Positions 24,863-34,503 of a DNA stretch of 64,000 nt are shown one piece after another. The notes under the pieces were generated by a model that saw nothing but the letters and a program-made list of their open reading frames with translations, ran no database searches and had not been told where the DNA came from. Source of the stretch: Actinoallomurus sp963799975 (GTDB lineage: Bacteria; Actinomycetota; Actinomycetes; Streptosporangiales; Streptosporangiaceae); NCBI GenBank assembly GCA_963799975.1, contig CAWCZF010000002.1, positions 186,001 through 250,000 of the forward strand, read 5' to 3'. The position numbers and the translations under genes are program-made. How positions within the stretch are numbered: position 1 is the first letter of the stretch; every line of letters begins with the position of its first letter.

Positions 24863-25918
24863 TCAGGAGGACAACCCGCGCGGAACCGGAAAATCGTCGC
24901 GGGTCGCCGAATCGCCGTCATCCAGTTCCTCGGGCAGGCCGAACTCCGTGAGGTCGGCGTCCAGGAAGGAGACCACCGCGGCGATCCGCGCACCGCGCAG
25001 GACGAGCAGGTCCAGGCCGGCCGCGATGTAGCGCCCGCGCTCCTCGTCCCACATGTACGTGCCGAAGGCAAGCTGCGCGTTCGCCCCGGCCGGCCGGAAG
25101 CGCCAGCGCCTCCGCATGCCCTCGACGAGAAAGCCGCGAATGCCGTCGCGGCCCTCGTACCAGGTCGTCAGCGGCGGCATGGAGTACGTCGCGTCCTCGG
25201 TGAGCATCGCCACGATGGAGTCGACGTCGCCGGCCTCCCACGCGGCCGCGTACCGCCGGGCCACGTCCCGCCGCGTCGCATCGCCCAGCGCGGTGAGGGT
25301 CTGCTGCTGGGTGGCTTCGGGCAGACGGTCGGCCAGAGCCTTGCGCGCCCGTCGCAGCGCGCTGTTGACCGACGTCACCGTGGTCTCCAGCAGGTCGGCG
25401 CTCTCGCGTGCGGTGTAGCCGAGTACGTCGCGGAGCAGCAGCACGGCACGCTGCGCACCCGACAGATGCCGCAGGGCGGCGACGAACGCGAGCTCCACGC
25501 TCTCCCGCGCCACGACGCGGGCCTCCGGGTCCAGCTCCGCGGTCCAGCCCAGCAGCCCGTCCGGGTACGGCTGTAGCCGGCGGCCCTCCCCCGGCGGCGC
25601 GTCGTCCAGACTCAGGTCACCCGGGAGTTCCCGCCGTCCCCGCCGCTCGATGAGCGTCAGCGACCGGTTCGTCGCGATCTTGAACAGCCACGGCCGAATC
25701 GACCCGCGGTCCTCGAACCCGGCCAGCCCGCGCCACGCCCGGTCGAGCGTGTCCTGTACGGCGTCCTCGGCGTCATGAAGCGAGCCGAGCATCCGGTAGC
25801 AGTGCGCGCGCAGCTCGTCACGCAACGGCCCCACCAACCGGCCGAAGGCGACGTCGTCACCGGCTCGCGCCGCGGCGAGCAGTGCCACCTCGGCCCCCGG
25901 CCCGGCCTCCACGCCCAT
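24863..25918 (-). CDS. ECF sigma factor with C-terminal SnoaL-like domain
   Basis: A 351-residue protein; the ATG at 25918 is preferred to 25954. Sigma region 2 is HCYRMLGSLHDAEDAVQDTLDRAWRGL with IRPWLFKIATNRSLTLI, and region 4 is LSGAQRAVLLLRDVLGYTARESADLLETTV. Residues ~230-340 form an NTF2/SnoaL domain (RYAAAWEAGDVDSIVAMLTE, MPPLTTWYEGRDGIRGFL). This resembles the SigG/TIGR02960-type ECF factors, where the extra domain modulates activity in place of an anti-sigma factor. It is co-transcribed with the tandem SnoaL gene. Confidence 0.9.
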   Translation of the reverse strand: MGVEAGPGAEVALLAAARAGDDVAFGRLVGPLRDELRAHCYRMLGSLHDAEDAVQDTLDRAWRGLAGFEDRGSIRPWLFKIATNRSLTLIERRGRRELPGDLSLDDAPPGEGRRLQPYPDGLLGWTAELDPEARVVARESVELAFVAALRHLSGAQRAVLLLRDVLGYTARESADLLETTVTSVNSALRRARKALADRLPEATQQQTLTALGDATRRDVARRYAAAWEAGDVDSIVAMLTEDATYSMPPLTTWYEGRDGIRGFLVEGMRRRWRFRPAGANAQLAFGTYMWDEERGRYIAAGLDLLVLRGARIAAVVSFLDADLTEFGLPEELDDGDSATRDDFPVPRGLSS

Positions 25919-26005
25919 GTCCACCAGGGTAGGTCGGCCGGGTGACGGTCCCATCCCGTGAGCTCCGGCGGCTCGGGCCGAGGCTCACGCGATGGGCGCG
26001 TGGGG

Positions 26006-27826
26006 TCATCGGATGAAGTAGAAGAGCTCGTTGATCTTGCGGTCGGTGCCGACATAGCCGATGTGCTGCACATTCTCCGGGGTCGTGTACCAGCTCGTGG
26101 GGTTGGATCCCTCGGCGACCGCGGCGCCGCCGGCGTCGCCCGGCACGTCGTGGATCCACCGTCCGGTGGGTCCGACGAAGAAGAACAGCTCATGGATCTT
26201 ACGGTCGGTGCCCACGTACGCGAGGTGCTGGACGTTCTCCGGCGTCGTGTACCAGCTCGTCGGGCTCGTGCCCTCCGCGACGGGAGTGTCGGCGGCATCA
26301 CCTGGGACGCCGTGCATCCACCCGCCACCGGCCCCGACGAAGAAGAACAGCTCATGGATCTTGCGGTCGGTCCCCACGTACGCGATGTGCTGCACGTTCT
26401 CCGGCGTGGTGTACCAGCTCGTCGGGCTTGTCCCCGGAGCGACCGGCACGTCGCCCGCTGTGCCGGGGACCCCGTGCGCCCACCGGCCGTCCGGCCCGAC
26501 GAAGAAGAACAGCTCGTGCACGCGCTGGTCCGTGCCGACGTAGCCGATGTGCTGCACGTTCTCCGGCGTCGTGTACCAACTCGTCGGGCTCGTACCCTCC
26601 GCGACGAGGGTGTCGGCGGCATCACCAGGGACGCCGTGCATCCACCCGCCGCCGCCCCCGATGAAGAAGAACAGCTCATGGATCTTGCGGTCGGTCCCGA
26701 CATAGCCGATGTGCTGCACGTTCTCCGGCGTCGTGTACCAGCTCGTCGGGCTCGTGCCCGGAGCGACCCGGACCTCGGAGGCGTCACCGGGAACGTCGTG
26801 GTGCCACGCGCCGTCTCCGCCCCCGATGAAGAAGAACAGCTCATGGATCTTCTGGTCGGTGCCCACGTACGCGATGTGCTGCACGTTCTCCGGCGTCGTG
26901 TACCAGCTCGTCGGGCTCGTCCCCGGAGCCACCGGCACGTCGCTGACGGCGCCGGGGACCCCGTGCGCCCACCGGCCGTCCGGCCCGACGAAGAAGAACA
27001 GCTCGTGCACGCGCTGGTCCGTGCCGACGTACGCGACATGCTGGACGTTCTCCGGCGTGGTGTACCAGCTCGTCGGGCTCGTCCCCGCGGCCACCGGCAC
27101 GTCGCCGGCGTCCCCCGGCACACCGTGCGCCCAGCCGAGTCTCGTGATCCGCCCGGACACCTGGTAGTGCACACCGTCCCCGGGGAAGTCGAGCACCAGA
27201 GGCTGCTCCGCCAGCAGCGGCAGGCCCACCGCTCCGCCGAGCGACGCGTCGGCGGCGCCGAACGCCAGCGGCACGATCCCGACGAGGTCGTCGGGGTCGG
27301 TGAACGACCGCAGCCACTCGACGAGCGCCTCGCCGACAGTCGGCTTCAACGCGTCGGTGACGGCACGTACCGCCTGCCTGATCGACGTCTGCGGGTCGTT
27401 CAGGTCGATTTCGCCCCGCTCGACGAGGCCGACGAGCTGGTCCCGCAGGACCCGCTCAAGCTTGTGCGCCTCGTCGCGGACATCGCCGAACGGCGTCGCG
27501 TCACTCTCCATCGCGATGACGACCGCGCCGACGATCTCGGGCAGCACCCCCGCCCGCAGGTCCGCGAGCGTGGGCAGCGCGACGTCCGGGAACGCGAGCA
27601 CCCCCATCTGTGACGGGATGTTCTTGGTATCGCCCGCTTTCGCGCCGTTCCCCCAGTCGTCGTCCAGCATCTCGCCCCAGAAGACCTGCGTCGAGCCAGG
27701 CGTCCTGAACCGGGAACGAAACCCGATCGCCACCAGGTACGGCTCGTCGCCGTCGCTGAAGACGCCGTCCTCGTCCGCGTCCATGATGTGAAGCTGCTCA
27801 AGCCGTACCTGCCACAGATCGGTCAT
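26006..27826 (-). CDS. Seven-repeat beta-propeller-like protein with unknown N-terminal domain
   Basis: A 606-residue protein from the ATG at 27826. Residues 1-231 form a unique domain opening LWQVRLEQLHIMDADEDG, with an EF-hand-like DxDxDG loop at residues 16-21. From residue 232 come seven near-identical units of 54 residues (one of 55), each with SPTSWYTTPENVQHIAYVGT and KIHELFFF. The first unit starts at an outer strand and the last ends ELFYFIR, which suits velcro closure of a seven-bladed propeller, resembling fucose-binding lectins. No signal peptide is seen. Carbohydrate binding is plausible but inferred. Confidence 0.8.
   Translation of the reverse strand: MTDLWQVRLEQLHIMDADEDGVFSDGDEPYLVAIGFRSRFRTPGSTQVFWGEMLDDDWGNGAKAGDTKNIPSQMGVLAFPDVALPTLADLRAGVLPEIVGAVVIAMESDATPFGDVRDEAHKLERVLRDQLVGLVERGEIDLNDPQTSIRQAVRAVTDALKPTVGEALVEWLRSFTDPDDLVGIVPLAFGAADASLGGAVGLPLLAEQPLVLDFPGDGVHYQVSGRITRLGWAHGVPGDAGDVPVAAGTSPTSWYTTPENVQHVAYVGTDQRVHELFFFVGPDGRWAHGVPGAVSDVPVAPGTSPTSWYTTPENVQHIAYVGTDQKIHELFFFIGGGDGAWHHDVPGDASEVRVAPGTSPTSWYTTPENVQHIGYVGTDRKIHELFFFIGGGGGWMHGVPGDAADTLVAEGTSPTSWYTTPENVQHIGYVGTDQRVHELFFFVGPDGRWAHGVPGTAGDVPVAPGTSPTSWYTTPENVQHIAYVGTDRKIHELFFFVGAGGGWMHGVPGDAADTPVAEGTSPTSWYTTPENVQHLAYVGTDRKIHELFFFVGPTGRWIHDVPGDAGGAAVAEGSNPTSWYTTPENVQHIGYVGTDRKINELFYFIR
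26020..27131. repeat. Seven 162-bp coding repeats
   Basis: The word GTGTAC in each unit recurs at 26085, 26247, 26409, 26571, 26733, 26898 and 27060, giving a period of 162 bp with one 165-bp unit. Units are highly similar in DNA as well as in protein, which indicates recent duplication or gene conversion. Confidence 0.95.
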
Positions 27827-27965
27827 GACACCTTCCGTTCTCGCGGTTGCCCTCGTCTTCACATGCTGGGCGCGGAAGGCACGGCGAGCATGAGTACCCC
27901 CTCACCAGATCTGACGGCGCGGACCGGCGTTCTCGCGGTGAGGCGCCGGGAGTTCGGCAGCGTGC

Positions 27966-28490
27966 TCAGAGGTCGTCGACCACGGGACGGCGGCCGCCGA
28001 GACGTGCGGGAATCGCGGTGAGCACCGCCACCACCACGGTCGCCGTCACGAGGGCGAGTATCCGCCCGGGCGAGGGTGCCGCGGCCTTGGAGGCGTCGCC
28101 GCCGGTGATGGCGTTGATGGCCTCGAACAGGGCGAAGCCGCACGGGAAGACGCCCAGGACGGCGCCGGCCAGCGCGGGCAGCACCTGGGCGGCCGCCAGC
28201 GCCGTCGTCACCGCACCGGGGGTGGCGCCGAGCGCACGCGTCAGCACCGAGGAGTGCCGGTTGTCGAGCACCGCCGCCCAGGTGATGACCACGGCGCTGG
28301 TCGCCGCGAGGCAGAGCAGAATGCTCGACCAGACGAGGAGTACGTGACGCAACACGCCGACCTGGGCATGGTCGTATCCGCCCTGGCCCGGCTGGGCCGC
28401 GAGGAAGGCGCCAAGGATCAGCAGGACGTAGACGCCGCTGACGGTGATCGCGATGCTGACAACCGCCAGCACGACACGTCGCGGCCGGCG
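27966..28490 (-). pseudogene. ABC transporter permease (FtsX/MacB type), C-terminal fragment
   Basis: The frame encodes three to four membrane helices (VVSIAITVSGVYVLLILGAFLA, VLLVWSSILLCLAATSAVVI, RILALVTATVVVAVLTAIPA) and VTWAAVLDNRHSSVLTRALGATPG, typical of the C-terminal four-helix unit of FtsX-like permeases. The N-terminal helix, extracellular domain and first repeat, several hundred residues in relatives, are missing. The fragment joins directly to the end of the ATPase gene, so one internal deletion removed the middle. Confidence 0.75.
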
Positions 28491-29062
28491 GGCTGAAGGA
28501 CGTCCAGGGTGGCGGCGCTGTCCAGGTTGCCGGTCGGCTCGTCGGCGAGCACGACCGACGGCTCGTTGCTCAACGCGCGGGCGATCGCGACCCGATGCCG
28601 CTGGCCACCGGACAGCGCCGACGGCAGGAAACGCGCGCGGTCGGCCAACCCGACCCGCGCCAGCAGCTCCTCCGCGCGCCGCCGGGCCGTACGTGGCGAG
28701 CGCCCGGCCAGCAGCGCCGGCAGCTCGACGTTCTCCACCGCGGTGAGCTCCTCCATCAGGTGGAAGGACTGGAAGACGTAGCCGACGTCGGACCGCCGCA
28801 TGCGGGCGAGGGCCTTCTCGCCGATGTCGTCGACGCTTCGGCCGTTGATCTCGACCTCGCCGCCCGTGGGCCGGTCGAGCCCGCCGGGCAACTGGAGCAA
28901 CGTGGACTTCCCGCAGCCGCTCGGTCCCATGATCGCCACCGTCTCGCCCGCGGCGATGTCGAGGTCGACCCCGTCGACGGCGCGTACGAGACCTTCACCC
29001 TTGCCGTACTCCTTTCGCAGCCCGCGGGCGCGAAGCACGGACGTGTCGGCGGCTTCGCTCAC
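28418..29062 (-). pseudogene. ABC transporter ATP-binding protein (MacB/LolD type), 3' truncated
   Basis: Walker A GPSGCGKST, Q-loop VGYVFQSFHLM, signature LSGGQRHRVAIARAL and Walker B VVLADEPTGNLDS are intact. The protein then breaks off after SAATLDVL into unrelated residues. The D-loop is there but the switch His (VTHD) and last strands are missing, so ATP hydrolysis should fail. The break coincides with the start of permease sequence near 28490-28505. It is transcribed after the PadR gene, whose ORF end it touches (29059-29062). Confidence 0.85.
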
Positions 29063-29585
29063 GATCCACTCCTTCGGTGGGTCCAGTTCTTCTCACATGC
29101 CTCGAGCCAGCGCAGGTCCGCCTGAAGCCGCAGCACGATGCCCTCCAGCAGAAGCGCCGCGTTCGAGCGGTCCGGCTCGGCCATGGCGGCGCGCTGGGCG
29201 TCACGGATCCGGCGCAGCAGCTCGCGGCGCTGGGTGTCGACGATGGTGAGCGGGTCGGCCAGCCCGGCCGCGGCCGCCGCGACCAGCTTGAGGTGGAACT
29301 CCACGAGGTCGGGGCGTGGCGGGCTCACCTGGACGATCCACTCGGCGACCCGCTGCTGACCGGCCGCGGTGAGCGCGTACCTCTTGCGGTCCGACCGGTC
29401 GGCGGCGCCGGCGGCTTCTCGACGCTCACCAGACCGGCCTTCTCCAGGCGGGTGAGCGTGACGTAGATCTGCCCGGCGTTCATCGCGTCCCCGAGGGGAC
29501 CGAGCGCGTCGCGGAGCCGTATTTGGAGCTGGTAGCCGTGAGAAGGCTCCTTGGCGAGCATCGCCAGCACCACTTCTTGCCGCAT
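29059..29585 (-). pseudogene. PadR-family regulator, frameshifted
   Basis: The first frame from 29585 (MRQEVVLAMLAKEPSHGYQL, then MNAGQIYVTLTRLEKAGLVSV) is the PadR winged helix. Near 29410 the family sequence moves to another frame, which reads GAADRSDRKRYALTAAGQQR, then the dimerisation helices (PRPDLVEFHLKLVAAAAAGL, RSNAALLLEGIVLRLQADL) to the stop at 29059. One base seems to be missing in a CCGCCGGCG run. With the broken ABC genes downstream, the whole locus looks dead; a sequencing error is possible for this gene alone. Confidence 0.8.
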
Positions 29586-29597
29586 CTCGACCTCCTA

Positions 29598-29619
29598 TAA
29601 CGGTTATACCTAACGGTTA
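29598..29619. promoter_or_regulatory. Candidate PadR operator
   Basis: TAACGGTTA occurs twice (29598-29606 and 29611-29619), each nearly palindromic, 13 bp apart, directly upstream of the PadR start. A-T-rich dyads of this type are usual PadR targets. Confidence 0.5.
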
Positions 29620-29731
29620 GATCCGCAGAGTGTCGAGCGCGTGCCGGTGACCGTGCTCGGTGAAACGGGTCCGAATACGCTCGGCACCGGACACCTCGTC
29701 GAGCAGGGCCGTGAACCGGAGAGGGCCTCCC

Positions 29732-30763
29732 ATGCGCTTCCCACTGTCCGATCTCGGGCTCGCGATCCCCGTGCTCGCGGCGCCGATGGCCGGCGGGCCC
29801 GGTACGCCGGCGCTCGTGACGGCCGCGGCGCGTGCCGGTGGCCTCGGGTTCCTCGCCGCCGGGTACACCACGCCGCAGGATCTGGCGGAGCAGATCGCCG
29901 GCGTACGGTCCGCGTCTGTGCCGTTCGGGGTCAACCTGTTCGCGCCCAACCCGGTTCCCGCCGATGCCGTGGAGTTCCGGCGCTACGCACGCCTGATCCA
30001 GGCCGAGGCCGACCGGTACGGGCTCGACCTGGCCGGCGCGGACCCGGTCGAGGACGACGACCAATGGCACGACAAGATCGGCCTGCTGCTCGCCGACCCC
30101 GTACCGGTCGTGAGCTTCACGTTCGGCGTCCCGGCCGCGGCCGTCATCGCCGCCCTGCGCACCGCCGGGACGATCGTGGTGCAGACGGTCACCTCCGCGG
30201 ACGAGGCGCGCGCCGCCGACGAGGCGGGGGCCGACGTGCTCGTCGTGCAGTCCTCGGCGGCGGGCGGGCACTCCGGCACGCTCACACCGCTGCGTCCGCC
30301 GCCGGCCACGCCGATCGGCGACCTGATCGCCGGCGTACGCGCGGCGGTGGCCACGCCGCTCGTCGCGGCGGGAGGGCTGGCCACGCCCGATGACGTCGCC
30401 GCCGTCCTGCGGGCCGGGGCGGCGGCCGCGTTGGTCGGCACCGTGCTCCTGCGGACCGACGAGAGCGGGGCCTCCGCGGCGTACCAGGCGGCCCTGGCCG
30501 ATCCGGCTCGCGAGCGCACCGTCCTCACCCGCGCGTTCACCGGACGCCCGGCACGTACGCTGGCCAACCACTTCAGCGGCCGGTACGGCGCGGACGCCCC
30601 GGCCGGGTATCCCGCCCTGCACCACCTCACGAGGCCGCTGCGCCGGGCGGCCGCCGCGGCGGGCGACGTCGAGCGGATCAACCTGTGGGCCGGTACGGGC
30701 CATCGCCACGCGCGCGCCGAGCCGGTCGCGGACGCGCTCACGCGACTGGCGGCGCGGCTCTGA
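29732..30763 (+). CDS. Nitronate monooxygenase family protein
   Basis: A 343-residue protein from the ATG at 29732. It begins with the TIM-barrel strand LAIPVLAAPMAGGPGTPALV and has GGLGFLAAGYTTP, FGVNLFAP, VVQTVTSADEARAADEAGADVLVVQSSAAGGHSG (phosphate/FMN site with GGHSG), LVAAGGLATPDDVAAVLRAGAAAALVGT. These are the landmarks of the FMN-dependent 2-nitropropane dioxygenase/NMO family, which oxidises alkyl nitronates such as propionate-3-nitronate. It is monocistronic here; a role in detoxifying nitro compounds is likely. Confidence 0.9.
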   Translation: MRFPLSDLGLAIPVLAAPMAGGPGTPALVTAAARAGGLGFLAAGYTTPQDLAEQIAGVRSASVPFGVNLFAPNPVPADAVEFRRYARLIQAEADRYGLDLAGADPVEDDDQWHDKIGLLLADPVPVVSFTFGVPAAAVIAALRTAGTIVVQTVTSADEARAADEAGADVLVVQSSAAGGHSGTLTPLRPPPATPIGDLIAGVRAAVATPLVAAGGLATPDDVAAVLRAGAAAALVGTVLLRTDESGASAAYQAALADPARERTVLTRAFTGRPARTLANHFSGRYGADAPAGYPALHHLTRPLRRAAAAAGDVERINLWAGTGHRHARAEPVADALTRLAARL

Positions 30764-30780
30764 CCTCCCGCCTCTGGTCC

Positions 30781-30902
30781 ATGACGGCGGATGTAGCGCT
30801 AGGACCCGCCGACGACCAGGTCGTACCGCGCACTCGGGTCGATGACGGCGGATGTAGCGCTAGGACCCGCCGACGACCAGGTCGTACCGCGCACTCGGGT
30901 CG
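30781..30902. repeat. Perfect 61-bp tandem duplication
   Basis: Bases 30781-30841 and 30842-30902 are identical. The second copy contains the 3' end of the AlkZ-like gene (stop at 30860) and the first copy repeats that gene tail downstream. Identity over 61 bp indicates a recent event. Confidence 0.97.
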
Positions 30903-31932
30903 ATGAAGGCGCACAGTCGCTCGGCCTCGGCCGCCAGTGCCTCACGGTCGGGCCGCCGCAGGCGGGTGAACGGTTCGACGTGCAGGGACCGGTCGCGGAT
31001 CCGCCACGTGCCCTGCCACATGCCGTCGACCAGGATGGTCCCGACGGTCGCGCCGTTGCCCGGCGGCAGCGGTACCTGGCGGTCGTCGAGGATGACTCTG
31101 GAGCGGTCCCGGTGGGAGAGCAGGAGGTTGTCGTAGGCGGGCAGGAACCGCGGCGGGGCGGGGGTGTCCTCGGCGGGCCGTGGCGCGCCGGGCAGGTCGT
31201 ACAGCATCCGCCCGTCCTCGCCGCGGAACACGCGCAACGGCAGCCGGTCCACCACCGCGCGCAGCCTCGTCAGCCCGGACCACAGTTGGACGTCGGCGAC
31301 CGCGGCCGGGCCGAACGCGCCGAGATAGCGCAGGACCAGGTCGTCCACCGGCGCCGACCGCAGCGGCTCGCCCAGCCAGCTCTCCACGGGCGTCCACCGC
31401 GCGGCGCCGCGCTTGTTCCAGACGCCACGCGGCGGCACCTGGCAGAGCGTGACGTGATGGGTGACCGCGTAGGCCAGGGTGTTCGGGTCGGCGTGCGGCC
31501 AGTGCTCGGCGAGCAGCCCGCCGAGCTCCGCGCGCGTACGCGGGCTCTCCTCCAGGAGTCGCCGGCCGAGCGCGATCAGCGCCGCCAGGTCCACTCCGTC
31601 GAGGCCGCGCCCGAAGTGCGCGCCGAAGTCGGCGGCGTGCAACGGGTGGAACAGCGTCCGCCAGTCCAGGCAGTCGCGGGCGCTGACGAGGTGCACGGTG
31701 GTGCGCATCAGGTGCAGCCGGACCACCCGGCGCTGCTCGGTGAGCGCGGAAAGCTCGCGTGCGTCGAACCCGCTCAGCCGGGTCCACAGCCCGACGTACG
31801 GGGCGAGCGGCGCCTGGGACTGCATCCCGCCCAGGTGCTCGATCGCCTCGATCGCCGGGCGTGCGGCGCGCTCCAGCAGGTGCTGGCGAGCCAGCGTGGC
31901 CCGGTTGAGGCCACGCCGGCTCAGCGTCTCGG

Positions 31933-31936
<4 letters not shown>
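30860..31936 (-). CDS. AlkZ-like DNA glycosylase (HTH_42 winged-helix family)
   Basis: A 358-residue protein of the HTH_42 family. Residues 37-43 (GMQSQAP) contain the Q-x-Q pair (Q39, Q41) that matches the catalytic motif of AlkZ, the glycosylase that unhooks azinomycin interstrand crosslinks; YcaQ has Q-x-D instead. Further landmarks are LWTRLSGFDARELSAL, YAVTHHVTLCQVPPRGVW and a C-terminal PLPPGNGATVGTILVDGMWQGTWR. It would remove alkylated bases or crosslinks. The start codon overlaps the stop of the epoxide hydrolase gene by 4 bp (ATGA), so they are one operon. Confidence 0.85.
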
Positions 31937-33057
<1,121 letters not shown>

Positions 33058-33189
33058 CGCGCTTCTCCTGATGCGAATCGTCATCCTGGCCGGAACACGC
33101 TTTTCGGCTAGGGCTTCTTGGCGTACGAAAAGGAGGTTACGGTCGATAGCGGAAAGGATCGTTCCTAGATCGGAGGGCAGGATCGGGGA

Positions 33190-34218
33190 ATGTTGGAGAC
33201 CTCGGCACGGCTGCTGCGCCTGCTGTCCCTGCTCCAGGCGCGCCGCGACTGGACCGGCGGCGAACTGGCCGACCGGCTCGGCGTCACCACCCGCACCGTC
33301 CGCAACGACGTCGACCGGCTACGCCGTCTCGGCTACCCGGTCGAGGCACGGCCGGGCGCGACGGGCGGCTACCGGCTCGGCTCGGGCGGGACGCTGCCGC
33401 CGCTGCTGCTCGACGACGACGAGGCGGTGGCGGTGGCGATCGGGCTCCGCACGGCCACGAACGGCGGCGGGATCGAGGAGACCTCGCTGCGTGCGCTCGC
33501 GAAGTTGCAGCAGGTGTTGCCGTCGCGGCTGCGCCGCCGGGTCGGCGCCTTCCAGACGTCCACGCTCTCGGTGCCGTCTCGCGGCCCGCGGGTGGACCTG
33601 GACGTCCTGACCATGATCGCCAGTGCGTGCCGGGACCACGAGCGGCTGCGGTTCGACTACCGGACCCATTCCGGCGCCGCCGGACGGCGATCGGTGGAGC
33701 CGTACCGCCTGGTCAGCGACCGGCAGCGCTGGTACCTCGTGGCCTGGGACCTGGACCGCGACGACTGGCGCACGTTCCGTGTCGACCGGATGGACCCGCT
33801 GACGCCGGCCGGGCCGAGGTTCACCCCGCGTCCGCTGCCGCCCGACGAGGAGATCACCGCGCGGGTCGCACGCGGCGCCGGCGCGGCGACCTGGCGGTAC
33901 CGGGCCCGGGTGATCGTGCACGCGCCGGCCGAGCACGTACGGACCCGGTTGCCGATCCCGGTGGACGTGGAGCCGCTGGGCACGGACCGGTGTGCGTTCG
34001 AGCCCGGCTCGGACCACCCGGAGATGCTCGCCCTCTACCTGGGAATGCTGGGCGCGGACTTCGAGATCGCCGACTCTCCGGAGTTGGTGACCGCGCTCGG
34101 CGTACTCGCGTCGCGCTTCCAGCGCGCGGTCGACGCCGCCGCGGACCGTACGTCCGGCGGCCGCCCGCCCTCGGCCGCGGACGACGCACCGCCCGATCCC
34201 CCCGACCGCGCGCGATGA
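33190..34218 (+). CDS. WYL-domain transcriptional regulator
   Basis: A 342-residue protein from the ATG at 33190. The N-terminal HTH_11 winged helix is ARLLRLLSLLQARRDWTGGELADRLGVTTRTVRNDVDRL. The WYL domain is at residues ~145-225 (RLRFDYRTHSGAAGRRSVEPYRLVSDRQRWYLVAWDL, RTFRVDRM) and a WCX dimer domain follows. WYL regulators often bind nucleic acid or respond to DNA damage. It is divergent from the epoxide hydrolase-glycosylase operon across a 132-bp gap. Confidence 0.92.
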   Translation: MLETSARLLRLLSLLQARRDWTGGELADRLGVTTRTVRNDVDRLRRLGYPVEARPGATGGYRLGSGGTLPPLLLDDDEAVAVAIGLRTATNGGGIEETSLRALAKLQQVLPSRLRRRVGAFQTSTLSVPSRGPRVDLDVLTMIASACRDHERLRFDYRTHSGAAGRRSVEPYRLVSDRQRWYLVAWDLDRDDWRTFRVDRMDPLTPAGPRFTPRPLPPDEEITARVARGAGAATWRYRARVIVHAPAEHVRTRLPIPVDVEPLGTDRCAFEPGSDHPEMLALYLGMLGADFEIADSPELVTALGVLASRFQRAVDAAADRTSGGRPPSAADDAPPDPPDRAR

Positions 34219-34503
34219 ACCGCCGCCCCCGCACGCGGTACACCACTCACGATTTTCGCCGTCCTACGGCGCCTTCCGGAATCGTTGACTCCGCTCACGC
34301 CTGCCTCTTGACCATTGCACCCTTCCCGGCCTCGCATGGGTTCGGTGAACCACCGTCGCACGCCGTTCGGGTCGAATACATGAGTATTTTCCACGATTTA
34401 ATTCCTTATGTACCTAGGTATACCTTTGTTGTACTTTTGGACGCTGCGGGTGGTCTGTGGCGATACGAATCGACGATCCAAAGCACTGACGCTGGGGGAA
34501 GTC

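Noticed and set aside
26020..27131. 162-bp periodic DNA taken as a non-coding repeat array
   Set aside because: The period is a multiple of three and encodes well-formed 54-residue units in one long frame.
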